This document shows, piece after piece, positions 47,264 through 55,510 of a DNA stretch of 64,000 bases. Under the pieces are notes generated by a model. That model ran no database searches, was not told the DNA's origin, and worked only from the letters and a program-made list of their open reading frames with translations. Position numbers and translations under genes: made by a program. How positions within the stretch are numbered: position 1 is the first letter of the stretch; each line of letters opens with the position of its first letter. This DNA is from Ensifer adhaerens (GTDB lineage: Bacteria > Pseudomonadota > Alphaproteobacteria > Rhizobiales > Rhizobiaceae). Location: assembly GCA_900215285.1 (NCBI GenBank), contig OCMG01000004.1, positions 3,270,001 through 3,334,000 of the forward strand, read 5' to 3'.

Positions 47264-48148
47264 ATGGACGCGGATTATCTCGAGCATCGCATCCCCTCAC
47301 CCGATGGGCTGATGCTGTATGCACGCGATTACGGAACCGACGCACCGGGCGCAAGCGATCTATTACCCGTCGTCTGCCTCGCAGGGCTGACGCGGAACAG
47401 CCGGGACTTCCATCCGCTGGCCATGATGCTGTCGACGCAGGCCGAAAGGCCTCGCCGGGTAATCACCATCGACACGCGCGGACGCGGCCGGTCGGATTGG
47501 GACAGCGACTCCTCGCGCTATACCGTTCCGCACGAGGCGGGCGACGTGATTGCTGTCCTGGCGGCGCTTGGTGTCGACCGCGCCGTCTTCATCGGCACCT
47601 CGCGGGGCGGTCTGATCCTGCACGTTCTCGCCGCTGTGCAGCCACAACGGTTGGGAGCTGTCATTCTGAACGATGTCGGGCCGGCAATCGGGATGGAAGG
47701 GCTCCGGCACATCCAGGCCTATCTGGGCCAGCGGCCGCGCTATGAGAGCCTCGACGATGCGGCCCGGGCCCTGAAACGGGTTCACGGGCCGGCTTTTCCC
47801 AAGCTGACAGAGGCGGACTGGCTGGAATTCGCAAAGGCCACGCTCAGCGAGACCGACGGTGGCTACGAACCGGACCACGATCCCGCAATTGCCACGGCCA
47901 CAGCGGCGCTTGACCTGAGCCAGCCACTGCCGGAGCTATGGGAACAGTTCGATCTCTTCCGCTCCAACCCATTGATGACGATCCGCGGCGAGAACTCGCT
48001 TCTCCTGACCAAGGACATCCTGAACCGCATGAAGGAGCGCAATCCGGCGATGCACGTGCTTCTGGTCGCCGACCAGGGCCACGCACCCATGTTGCATCTG
48101 GGCGAAACGCCCGCCGCCATCGAGGCTTTTGTCGACGCCGCAGCCTGA
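47264..48148 (+). CDS. Alpha/beta hydrolase
   Basis: A 294-residue alpha/beta-hydrolase. Oxyanion region VVCLAGLTRNSRDFH, nucleophile elbow FIGTSRGGLI (Ser) and C-terminal DQGHAPMLH (His), with the Asp or Glu acid probably in GENSLLLTKD. This form is common in rhizobia and often annotated as a hydrolase of unknown ester or lactone substrate. Start ATG at 47264; about 130 bases separate it from the transglycosylase. It is convergent with nadE, 15 bases apart. Confidence 0.85.
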   Translation: MDADYLEHRIPSPDGLMLYARDYGTDAPGASDLLPVVCLAGLTRNSRDFHPLAMMLSTQAERPRRVITIDTRGRGRSDWDSDSSRYTVPHEAGDVIAVLAALGVDRAVFIGTSRGGLILHVLAAVQPQRLGAVILNDVGPAIGMEGLRHIQAYLGQRPRYESLDDAARALKRVHGPAFPKLTEADWLEFAKATLSETDGGYEPDHDPAIATATAALDLSQPLPELWEQFDLFRSNPLMTIRGENSLLLTKDILNRMKERNPAMHVLLVADQGHAPMLHLGETPAAIEAFVDAAA

Positions 48149-48163
48149 GTGCGAGCCTTCAGC

Positions 48164-50239
48164 CTATGTCCTGGGCCGGGCAACGGATGGCGGCAGGTTC
48201 GCCTCTAGCTCGGCCAGCCAGGCATTGGCATTGCCGTCGGAGGGAGCACGCCAGTCGCCGCGCGGCGATAGCGACCCGCCGGAGGAAACCTTGGGTCCAT
48301 TTGGCACCGCCGAGCGCTTGAACTGACTGGTCGCAAAGAAACGGTGCAGGAAGACGCGCATCCATTTCGCGATCGTCTCCAGATCGTAGCTTACCCGCTT
48401 GTCGTCCGGCGTCATCGGCGGCCACGCACCCTTGTCCGCGTCGTTCCAGGCATGATGCGCAAGGAAGGCGATCTTCGACGGCGCAAAGCCGTAGCGCGTC
48501 GTGAAATACAGATTGAAATCCTGAAGGTTGTAAGGCCCGACAAAGTCTTCCGTCTTTTGCGCCGGCTGCCCCTTGTCGTCATCGCCCGGAACAAGTTCCG
48601 GCGAGATTTCTGTGGCCAGGATTGCGAGCAGCACCGCCTTCGCCTCCTCCCCGAAGGTGCCGGTATCCGCCACCCATCGGATGAGATGCTGGATGAGCGT
48701 CTTGGAGACCGAGGCATTGACGTTGTAGTGGGACATGTGATCCCCGACGCCGTAAGTGCACCAGCCGAGGCCGAGCTCTGAAAGATCGCCCGTGCCCAGG
48801 ACTATGCCACCATGCATGTTGGCGAGGCGGAAAAGGACCGAGGTGCGGGCACCGGCCTGCACGTTTTCAAAGGTGATGTCATAAACCTTCTCCCCCCGGG
48901 CATAGGGGTGACCGATGTCGAGCAGCATTGCCATGCTGGCATCGGTCAGGTCGATCTCTTCGGCTGTCACCCCAAGCGCCCGCATGAGCGCCCAAGCGCT
49001 TTCCTTGGTCTTCGCACTCGTGGCGAATGACGGCAGCGTAAAGGCCAGAATATCGGAACGCGGCAGGCCGAGCCGGTCGAAGGCATGCGCGGCGACGAGC
49101 AGCGCCTGCGTGGAATCCAACCCGCCCGAAACCCCGATGATCGCCTTCTTGACGCCGGACGCCTTGAGGCGCTGCACCAACCCATGCGACTGGATATTAT
49201 AGGCCTCGTAACATAGCTCGGCGAGACGAACAGGATCGCTCGGCACGTAGGGGAAACGGGGCACGGCACGGATCAAACCGAAGTCGCTCTTCATGTCTGG
49301 CGCGAGCCGAAACCGCACCGTGCGGAACGTCCGCCCCTTCACGGTGAGGTCTGCACAATCGCCAAACGTAACCTGGCGCTGTCGCTCCGTTTCGATCAAG
49401 CCCAGATCGATATCGGCGAGGATTGTCTGCGCCTGCGGCGCGAAACGTTCGGCTTCAGCCAGCAGGCGACCGCATTCGTAAATGGCGCCTTGGCCATCCC
49501 ATGCGAGATCGGTCGTCGATTCTCCTGCCCCGGACGCCGAATAGAGATAGGCGGCGAGACAGCGCGACGATTGAAACCGGCAGAGCGAATGGCGCTCCGC
49601 CGCCTTGTCGATCGTGATGTTGCTGGCGGAGAGATTGAGCAGCACCGTCGCGCCGGCCATCGCGGCATAGGTACTGGGCGGGACCGGGGTCCAGACGTCC
49701 TCACAGATCTCGACATGCAGGACCAGACCCGCAACGTCTTCTGCCTGAAGCAGAATATCGCTCCCGAAGGGGACCGTCCTGCCCGCAACCGTAATCTCGG
49801 ACGGCACAGCTCCGCCGCCGGACGCGAAGTGCCGCTTTTCGTAAAATTCGCGGTAGTTGGGCAGGAACGTCTTCGGATAGACGGCAAGAACCTGCCCCGC
49901 ATGGATCGCCACAGCCGTGTTGTAAAGCCGACCACCTGCACTCAACGGCGCACCGACGAAGACAACGCATCCGAAACCGCGACTGGCCTCTACGATCGCT
50001 GAAAGCGCCGCATGAACAGCGTGCTGAAGTGCGGACTGCTGCAGCAGATCATCAATCGAATAGGCAGATATGCCAAGTTCTGGGAACAGCACAAGCGACG
50101 CGCCGCGCTGATCTGCCTGCTGGGCCATGTCAATGACGGCACGTGCATTTGCCATCGGGTCGCCCAAGCTAACCATCGGCGTCGCAACTGCGGCACGCAC
50201 AAAACCATGGCGATGAAGGTTGAAGAAACCGCTGCTCAT
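48164..50239 (-). CDS. nadE: Glutamine-dependent NAD(+) synthetase
   Basis: A 691-residue two-domain enzyme. The N-terminal nitrilase-type glutaminase has the triad Glu 54 (LFPELGIS), Lys 123 ([10 protein letters not shown]) and Cys 179 (HVEICEDVW). The C-terminal synthetase has the P-loop SGGLDS (371-376) and [13 protein letters not shown]. It amidates deamido-NAD to NAD with ammonia channelled from glutamine. Length fits the large glutamine-dependent class. The tail after about residue 670 ([20 protein letters not shown]) is disordered-looking. Convergent with the hydrolase. Confidence 0.95.
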   Translation of the reverse strand: MSSGFFNLHRHGFVRAAVATPMVSLGDPMANARAVIDMAQQADQRGASLVLFPELGISAYSIDDLLQQSALQHAVHAALSAIVEASRGFGCVVFVGAPLSAGGRLYNTAVAIHAGQVLAVYPKTFLPNYREFYEKRHFASGGGAVPSEITVAGRTVPFGSDILLQAEDVAGLVLHVEICEDVWTPVPPSTYAAMAGATVLLNLSASNITIDKAAERHSLCRFQSSRCLAAYLYSASGAGESTTDLAWDGQGAIYECGRLLAEAERFAPQAQTILADIDLGLIETERQRQVTFGDCADLTVKGRTFRTVRFRLAPDMKSDFGLIRAVPRFPYVPSDPVRLAELCYEAYNIQSHGLVQRLKASGVKKAIIGVSGGLDSTQALLVAAHAFDRLGLPRSDILAFTLPSFATSAKTKESAWALMRALGVTAEEIDLTDASMAMLLDIGHPYARGEKVYDITFENVQAGARTSVLFRLANMHGGIVLGTGDLSELGLGWCTYGVGDHMSHYNVNASVSKTLIQHLIRWVADTGTFGEEAKAVLLAILATEISPELVPGDDDKGQPAQKTEDFVGPYNLQDFNLYFTTRYGFAPSKIAFLAHHAWNDADKGAWPPMTPDDKRVSYDLETIAKWMRVFLHRFFATSQFKRSAVPNGPKVSSGGSLSPRGDWRAPSDGNANAWLAELEANLPPSVARPRT

Positions 50240-50596
50240 AGTGTCGATCCCGCCCGTTTAACTACTACCGACATAGCGATGGTCTTATTCAAAGGCAAGG
50301 ATGTCGGACTGCACCATCATGAACGCGCGGCGTGGCGACTCGCAACGCGTGTCACCCCAAGCACGAATATTTTCAGAGTCCCGTACATTCGTCGCGCAAG
50401 ACGCCATTGCGGAACAGAGCGATCGCGCGACATTCAAGCAGTATCAGGCGCAGGCCGAATTGGTTCGCAAGGGCGCGCAGGGGCGACTGTCAGGGCAGGC
50501 ATTCTCAAACTTGGGAACGCCGTGGAACTGCGTATCCGTTCCGGCCATGCGCTTGCGACCATGTCCGCGCAACTCACGGGAATCTCGGCGTCCTGA
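50240..50596. other. Intergenic region upstream of nadE, with an unresolved coding-like stretch
   Basis: The plus strand has open frames whose amino-acid pattern is partly protein-like: one from about 50320 (AQDAIAEQSDRATFKQYQAQ) and, in another frame near the end, VELRIRSGHALATMSAQLTG stopping at 50596. Together they could be one short gene broken by a frameshift near 50510, but no start with a ribosome-binding site is evident. The nadE promoter must also lie here. I leave it as unresolved. Confidence 0.3.
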
Positions 50597-50631
50597 AATA
50601 AAAACAGGCCGGAGCGCATGCGCCCGGCCTG
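50597..50631 (-). terminator. Rho-independent terminator of the first porin gene
   Basis: On the minus strand: CAGGCCGG ... CCGGCCTG (50605-50612 with 50624-50631), with an inner GCGCATGCGC palindrome, followed by TTTTTATTT. It lies 48 bases after the porin stop at 50679. Confidence 0.85.
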
Positions 50632-50678
50632 CCGAAGAAAACAAGGCGGACCGCAAGAATCCGCCTCGAATTCCGATA

Positions 50679-51713
50679 TTAGAACGTACGTTCGAAGCGG
50701 AGGAAGCCCGAGGTCTGCTTGGAGCTCTGGTACTTGCCTTCGACGAGGACTGCGAAGCCATTGGCAACGTTCCAGCCGAGGTCGCCAACAACGTTCCAGG
50801 TCTTCGGCGTGAACGAATAGGAGTAGTCAACGGCAGCGAAGAGCTGCTTCGTGACGTCAACCTTGCCACCCAGAACCATCGTGAAGCCACGTGCCGGAGC
50901 GTACATGTTGTTGTCCTTGGCCGAGTACAGACCCATCAGCTTGAGGCTGACGATGTCGAACTTGCCAGAAACGTAACCCTTCATACCAAAGGCCTTGGCA
51001 GCGATGTCGTAGTCGACGCCGAGAGCGGCTTCAGCCGGGCCGAATTCGCCCTTGACAGCAGCGTTCAGACCAGCGGTCTTGCCTGCATTGCGCGTGAAGT
51101 CGTCAACGCCAGCCGTGTACGATACGGAGCCGACCTTGCCGAAGAATGCTGCATAGGCGTTGTCGTTGTAGACGTAGGAGCCGCCGTCATCCGTGAAGCC
51201 GCCGAAGCCGAAGAAACGGGTCCAGTAGCTGCCGTCGTAGGAGCCGGCTTCGAAGCCGTATGCGCCAGCGTCAACACCAGCGTAGAAGTAAGCAACATAG
51301 CCGCCGTTGTAGGTCGTGCCGGTGTTGATGCCCGTACCGGCCGTCTGGCCGTTGTAGCCGCGAAGCTGGATCGACGAGTAAATCGTGCCGACTTCAGAGT
51401 CGTTCTTGGCGTCGATGTTCAGGCGGAACTGGCTGTTGGCGTAGGACGACCAGTTGTAACCACGGTTGGTCGCACCAACTGCGTTTACGAGGTTCGGCTT
51501 GGTGCCGAAGTCGACCTGGGCGCGAACGAGGCCGCCGATCTTGAGGCAGGTTTCGGTGCCGGGGATGTAGAAGTAGCCCGTGCCGAATGCGTCGCAAACC
51601 TTGACGTATTCCATGGGTTCCGGAGCGGCAGCGACGATTGCGTCAGCAGCCTGTGCACCGGAAACGGCTGCGAAAGCCGCTGCGGAGCCGAGGAGAAGGC
51701 TCTTGATGTTCAT
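50679..51713 (-). CDS. Porin_2-type (RopA/Omp2-like) outer-membrane porin, copy 1
   Basis: A 344-residue porin from the ATG at 51711-51713. The signal peptide is MNIKSLLLGSAAAFAAVSGA, cleaved after AQA. The mature start has the family motif EYVKVCDAFGTGYFYIPGTE. Alternating beta strands follow, and the protein ends in Phe (SGFLRFERTF), the outer-membrane insertion signal. This is the porin family of Brucella Omp2 and Rhizobium RopA, 16-stranded trimers. It is the second of two tandem copies, about 180 bases from the other, with its own terminator. The shared N-terminal DNA is almost identical in both. Confidence 0.93.
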   Translation of the reverse strand: MNIKSLLLGSAAAFAAVSGAQAADAIVAAAPEPMEYVKVCDAFGTGYFYIPGTETCLKIGGLVRAQVDFGTKPNLVNAVGATNRGYNWSSYANSQFRLNIDAKNDSEVGTIYSSIQLRGYNGQTAGTGINTGTTYNGGYVAYFYAGVDAGAYGFEAGSYDGSYWTRFFGFGGFTDDGGSYVYNDNAYAAFFGKVGSVSYTAGVDDFTRNAGKTAGLNAAVKGEFGPAEAALGVDYDIAAKAFGMKGYVSGKFDIVSLKLMGLYSAKDNNMYAPARGFTMVLGGKVDVTKQLFAAVDYSYSFTPKTWNVVGDLGWNVANGFAVLVEGKYQSSKQTSGFLRFERTF

Positions 51714-51853
51714 GATAGACCCCATTCAAAGAGTTGAGTGTGAAACCAGGACAACGAACTCACAGCCCGCCTCATGGTCAGCTTCAGATTGACGCCGCGT
51801 TTATCCGCGAACTTGCTTTTGTTGCCGGACGGTCAAGCCACCGGATAGATGAA

Positions 51854-51877
51854 GGAGGTCCGGCGAACCGGACCTCC
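51854..51877 (-). terminator. Hairpin after porin copy 2, probable terminator
   Basis: Perfect 10-bp stem GGAGGTCCGG/CCGGACCTCC with loop CGAA (51854-51863, 51868-51877), 16 bases past the porin 2 stop. The T-run is weak, so some read-through into porin 1 is possible. Confidence 0.55.
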
Positions 51878-51893
51878 CAAAAACCCTTGCGGA

Positions 51894-52940
51894 TTAGAAG
51901 TTGCGCTGGAAGCGCAGGAAGCCCGAGGAAACCTTCGTGCTGGTGTACTTGCCTTCGACGAGGACTGCGAAGCCGTTGGCAACGTTCCAACCGAGGTCAC
52001 CAACAACGTTCCAGGTCTTCGGCGTGAAGGAGTAGGAGTAGTCAACCGCAGCGAAGAACTGCTTGGTCATCTGCACCTTGCCGCCAAGGATCATCGTGAA
52101 GCCACGAGCCGGAGCGTAGAAGTTGTTGTCCTTGGCCGAGTAGATGCCCATCAGCTTGACAGAGATCGGGTCGAACTTGCCTTCGACATAGCCCTTCATA
52201 CCAAAGGCCTTCGAAGCGATGTCATAGTCAACGCCGAGAGCTGCGGATACGTTGTCGAACGTGCCCTTGACAGCAGCATTGAGGCCAGCGGTGTCACCAG
52301 CGTAACGCGTCAGGTCGTCAACGCCGATCGTGTAGGAGATGTTGCCGACCTTGCCGAAGAACGAAGCGTAGGAGTTGTCGGCGTACTGGTAGGAACCGCC
52401 GTCATCCGTGTAGCCGCCGTAACCGAAGAAACGGGTCCAGTAGCTGTCGTACGTACCAGCTTCGAAGCCGTATGCGCCAGCGTCGATACCAGCATAGAAG
52501 TATGCGCGGTAGCCGCCGTTGTAGGTCGTGCCGGTGTTGATGCCCGTGCCGGCTTCCTGGCCGTTATAGCCACGAACCTGGATGAACGAGTAAACCGTGC
52601 CGACTTCAGAGTCGTTCTTGGCTTCGACGTTCAGGCGGAAGTGCGAGCCAGAGTAGGAACCCCACTTGTAGCCCGGGTTCACGATCGTCGCGGCGTTAGC
52701 AGCCGTCGTGAAGGGAACCAGCGGAGCGTTGGAGTAGTTCACCTGCGCACGAACGATGCCCGAGATCTTCAGGCAGGTTTCGGTGCCGGGGATGTAGAAG
52801 TAGCCCGTGCCGAATGCGTCGCAAACCTTGACGTATTCCATGGGTTCCGGAGCAGCTGCGACGATTGCGTCAGCGGCCTGTGCGCCGGATACAACTGCGA
52901 AGGCAGCTGCGGAGCCGAGGAAAAGGCTCTTGATGTTCAT
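51894..52940 (-). CDS. Porin_2-type (RopA/Omp2-like) outer-membrane porin, copy 2
   Basis: A 348-residue paralogue of the adjacent porin, from the ATG at 52938-52940 with GGAGGTC four bases before. Signal peptide MNIKSLFLGSAAAFAVVSGA, same VKVCDAFGTGYFYIPGTETC start, same C-terminal Phe (SSGFLRFQRNF). An insert after VRAQVNYSNAPL (about residues 72-85) and several loops differ from copy 1, as expected of surface-exposed porin loops. Small solutes cross the outer membrane here. A long AT-rich upstream region suggests a strong, regulated promoter. Confidence 0.93.
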   Translation of the reverse strand: MNIKSLFLGSAAAFAVVSGAQAADAIVAAAPEPMEYVKVCDAFGTGYFYIPGTETCLKISGIVRAQVNYSNAPLVPFTTAANAATIVNPGYKWGSYSGSHFRLNVEAKNDSEVGTVYSFIQVRGYNGQEAGTGINTGTTYNGGYRAYFYAGIDAGAYGFEAGTYDSYWTRFFGYGGYTDDGGSYQYADNSYASFFGKVGNISYTIGVDDLTRYAGDTAGLNAAVKGTFDNVSAALGVDYDIASKAFGMKGYVEGKFDPISVKLMGIYSAKDNNFYAPARGFTMILGGKVQMTKQFFAAVDYSYSFTPKTWNVVGDLGWNVANGFAVLVEGKYTSTKVSSGFLRFQRNF

Positions 52941-53493
52941 TTTTGACCTCCAGTCAAATGTTCAAATCCGGATCGAGTTAACTGCAAGCAGCTTCCCTGC
53001 CCGATCCCAAAGCTTAAGAAGAGCGGCGACATCCGCCTCGCTTCCGGAGTTGAAAATACAAAACGGTTTAGTTAGCGCAATCACCAACTGCTGTGCGGCC
53101 CATCGAATCCCGGCGCTTCATGATCCCCTGTTGCGGAAATGACACGAATTGAACCGACGCTACGGAAATTTGTTACCAATCACTTAACAAAAATTGTTTT
53201 CGAACAAAGGCTTGTTGGGGGAAAATTAAGATTTTATCAATCTTTGAAATGCCTCACGCACGCCCACTTCTCCCGATTTGGCACAGGTTTGCCACGGGTC
53301 TGACACAGGTTTGTCGACCGCGCCCCACGTGTTTCAAGTTGTGCGCAGGCGCAAGTTTGCAACTCAGGAAGGATCGTTCCTCGCCAACGGGCAATGAGTC
53401 GGTAGCCAGCGATTCTCCGGACCTGGAATCGGTGGCAGTCGGAGACTTCTGTGCACAGGATCCCGTGGTCGCCTTTTTTGATGAAGTTTGCTG
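52941..53493. other. Regulatory region upstream of the porins
   Basis: About 550 bases without a supported gene. On the minus strand TTGCGC (53075-53080), 16 bases, TATTTT (53053-53058) is a plausible porin promoter. Around 53160-53245 the DNA is AT-rich and holds two inverted repeats (53169-53191 and 53194-53207). Between 53255 and 53320 the plus strand repeats CACAGGTTTG twice. The open frames here, including the minus-strand one crossing the tRNA, look non-coding. Confidence 0.45.
53169..53191. promoter_or_regulatory. Inverted repeat TTTGTTA-N9-TAACAAA upstream of porin genes
   Basis: Perfect 7-base arms (extending to AATTTGTTA and TAACAAAAATT with mismatches), about 90 bases upstream of the proposed porin promoter on the minus strand. 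A second short palindrome (TTGTT-TTCG-AACAA, 53194-53207) follows immediately. Probably an operator for an unidentified regulator. Confidence 0.4.
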
Positions 53494-53522
53494 TTGATTC
53501 AGCGCAGGGATTTCTTTATCAG
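53494..53522 (+). promoter_or_regulatory. Promoter of tRNA-Ser
   Basis: TTGATT (53494-53499), a 17-base spacer and TATCAG (53517-53522), placing a start about seven bases before the mature tRNA 5' end at 53536. Confidence 0.5.
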
Positions 53523-53535
53523 CCCGGACGTGGTT

Positions 53536-53626
53536 GGAGAGGTGGCCGAGTGGTCGAAGGCGCTCCCCTGCTAAGGGAGTATACCTCAAAAGGGTATCGA
53601 GGGTTCGAATCCCTTCCTCTCCGCCA
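53536..53626 (+). tRNA. tRNA-Ser (anticodon GCU)
   Basis: Acceptor arm GGAGAGG pairs with CCTCTCC (53616-53622), discriminator G, and an encoded CCA at 53624-53626. The D-arm, the anticodon loop CTGCTAA with anticodon GCT at 53570-53572, a long variable arm (class II, TATACC ... GGGTAT) and a T-arm with GGTTCGAATCC are all visible. It reads AGC/AGU codons. No integrase or direct-repeat att site is seen nearby. Confidence 0.97.
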
Positions 53627-53747
53627 CGGATATCTCCCGACAAATCAGCGTCTTTTGGAATGCGGTCTCATTGTACGGGATATCGCAATTGGCGCATGTC
53701 TCATGACGATAGGCGTGTTGTTTTGACTCACCTGTTGCGAGAGGCAT

Positions 53748-54971
53748 TCATGTGAGCGATTTGAGGTCCGTTTCCGGGTTGGCTATGGCGTCCCGGATAC
53801 CCAGCCCTCGGCCGCTGTCGAGCAGTTTCTTCCCGACCACGTAGGCCTTCGCGTCGTTGATGGCGTCCACGGCAACGAGTTCGCCGCGCGAGAAGTACCA
53901 AACGGAAGATGCGCCTTCGCGTGCGCCCGGACGCGAGATCGTTTCGTCGTAGCCAAGGTTGAAGCCGGCAATCTGCAGCTTCACGTCATATTGATCCGAC
54001 CAGAACCACGGCTTGGGACGATAGGCTTCCCGGCCGGCGGCGAGATTAAGTGCGATGTTTTCTGCCTGATCGACGGCGTTCTGGACCGACTCGAGACGGA
54101 TCTGCAGACCCTTCCACGTTTGCTCGGCGCAATCGCCCATCGCATAGACGTCCGGGTCCGAGGTCTGACCGAATTCGTTGACCGTGATTCCGTTGCCGCA
54201 GACGATGCCTGCTGCACGCGCCAGCTCATCCTCTGCATAGGCGCCGATGCCGGCGATCACCATATCTACATCCAGATGCCGGCCATCGGACAGTTCGGCG
54301 CCCGACACGACGCCATTCGCCCCCGTCAATGCCGCAAGACCGGCACCTTCGATCAGTTCTGCTCCATGGTCGCGATGGATGGCGCGGAAGATGTCCGCCG
54401 TCGCCGGCGAGGCAACGCGTGCAAGAATGCGCTCGGCGGCTTCGATCACCGTAACATGAAGACCGAGATGTCGCGCGACTGATGCCGCCTCCAGCCCGAT
54501 ATAGCCGCCGCCGACCACGAGAAGTCTCCGACCGGCCTGCATGTAAGGACGCAATCTGTCGGCGTCAGCAAAGCTGCGAATGGTGAAAACCCCGGAAAGT
54601 CCCTTTGTCAGGGCGTCGGGCAGGCTGCGCGGTGTGGATCCAGTCGCGAAGGCGAGCTTATCGTAATCAAGGCTGTCACCGCTGGACAGCGCGACCCGCT
54701 TGGCCGCGCGATCCAACGAGATGGCGCTGACGCCGGTCAGGACCTCTATCGCGTTTTCCGCAAACCATTCGACAGGACGGAACATGAGACGGTCGAGCGA
54801 CATCTCACCCAGCAGGTATTTCTTGGAAAGTGGCGGACGCTGATACGGATAGGCGTCTTCGCGGGAAATGATGGTGATCGGACGCATGTCCTTCAGCGCC
54901 CGCAGCTTGGCCGCGCAGGCGAATGCCGCCTGCCCTCCCCCGATGATCACCAGCCTGTCCGACACGTTCAA
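53748..54971 (-). CDS. FAD-dependent ferredoxin-reductase-type oxidoreductase
   Basis: A 407-residue flavoprotein. FAD motif LVIIGGGQAAFACAAKLRAL, NAD motif LVVGGGYIGLEAASVARHLG, and second FAD motif DVYAMGDCAEQ. The PYQRPPLSKKYLLGE stretch and the C-terminal reductase domain (WFWSDQYDVKLQIAGFN) match the putidaredoxin/rhodocoxin reductase and BenD-like group (NADH:ferredoxin reductases). Its electron partner is not in the window. It lies about 60 bases from the rhodanese gene on the same strand. Confidence 0.88.
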   Translation of the reverse strand: MNVSDRLVIIGGGQAAFACAAKLRALKDMRPITIISREDAYPYQRPPLSKKYLLGEMSLDRLMFRPVEWFAENAIEVLTGVSAISLDRAAKRVALSSGDSLDYDKLAFATGSTPRSLPDALTKGLSGVFTIRSFADADRLRPYMQAGRRLLVVGGGYIGLEAASVARHLGLHVTVIEAAERILARVASPATADIFRAIHRDHGAELIEGAGLAALTGANGVVSGAELSDGRHLDVDMVIAGIGAYAEDELARAAGIVCGNGITVNEFGQTSDPDVYAMGDCAEQTWKGLQIRLESVQNAVDQAENIALNLAAGREAYRPKPWFWSDQYDVKLQIAGFNLGYDETISRPGAREGASSVWYFSRGELVAVDAINDAKAYVVGKKLLDSGRGLGIRDAIANPETDLKSLT

Positions 54972-55032
54972 TTCTCCGCGCTATCCTGTTCCGCGGGAAA
55001 CTAGCGGGAGAGTGCGACGTTGGAAAGCCGTT

Positions 55033-55437
55033 TCAGTCGGCTTGCGTGGCGAATTCGAAGCCTTCGTCAGCCCAGCCGGTCATGCCGCCGATCATGATCT
55101 TCACCGGACGCCCGAGGCGCGCGAGGCGGAGCGCCGCGCGATCGGCGCCGTTGCAATGCGGCCCGGCGCAGTAGACGACGAAGAGCGTGTCTTGCGGCCA
55201 CTGCGCCATGCGGTTCGCCGTCATCTTGCCGTGCGGCAGGCTGAGCGCGCCCGGCACGTGAGACCGACGATAGAAATCGGGCGAACGGACGTCGAGAAGG
55301 ACGAAGTCGCATGCCTCGCCGGATTGCATCGCGGCGTGCACATCCCAGCAGTCGGCCTCAAAGCTGAACTTGGCGGCGAAATGCCTCTCCGCGTCGAAGC
55401 TCGCGGCGGCGGGGATTTCTGCAACGGGGCTCGGCAT
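55033..55437 (-). CDS. Rhodanese-domain protein
   Basis: A 134-residue single rhodanese domain. CDFVLLDVRSPDFYRRSHVP gives the core strand and the conserved Asp/Arg; the active loop is HCNGADRAALRL, with Cys 95 and an Arg five residues on. A second Cys in YCAG precedes it. It would carry a persulfide for sulfur transfer or sense thiols. It is divergent from ftrA, 73 bases between the two starts, and ftrA neighbours of this kind are common in rhizobia, suggesting FtrA controls it (inference). Confidence 0.87.
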   Translation of the reverse strand: MPSPVAEIPAAASFDAERHFAAKFSFEADCWDVHAAMQSGEACDFVLLDVRSPDFYRRSHVPGALSLPHGKMTANRMAQWPQDTLFVVYCAGPHCNGADRAALRLARLGRPVKIMIGGMTGWADEGFEFATQAD

Positions 55438-55510
55438 CGCTGGGTCCTTCCCTGATCATCAAGCAATGACCTGTTCTAGACCAGAGCCTGACCGCTTGAA
55501 ACTGGCCGGA

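Noticed and set aside
50301..51737. Long plus-strand ORF over porin copy 1
   Set aside because: Most of it is the antisense shadow of the porin gene (high-GC third positions on the opposite strand); only the 5' stretch is kept as an unresolved fragment.
53254..53643. Minus-strand ORF of 129 codons crossing the tRNA-Ser
   Set aside because: Its start (GEEGIRTLDTLLRYTPLAGE) is the well-known antisense translation of tRNA-Ser genes, often mis-annotated as a protein.
53536..53760. tRNA-Ser 3' end as a possible integration site
   Set aside because: No integrase gene, no direct repeat of the tRNA 3' end and no change in base composition downstream.
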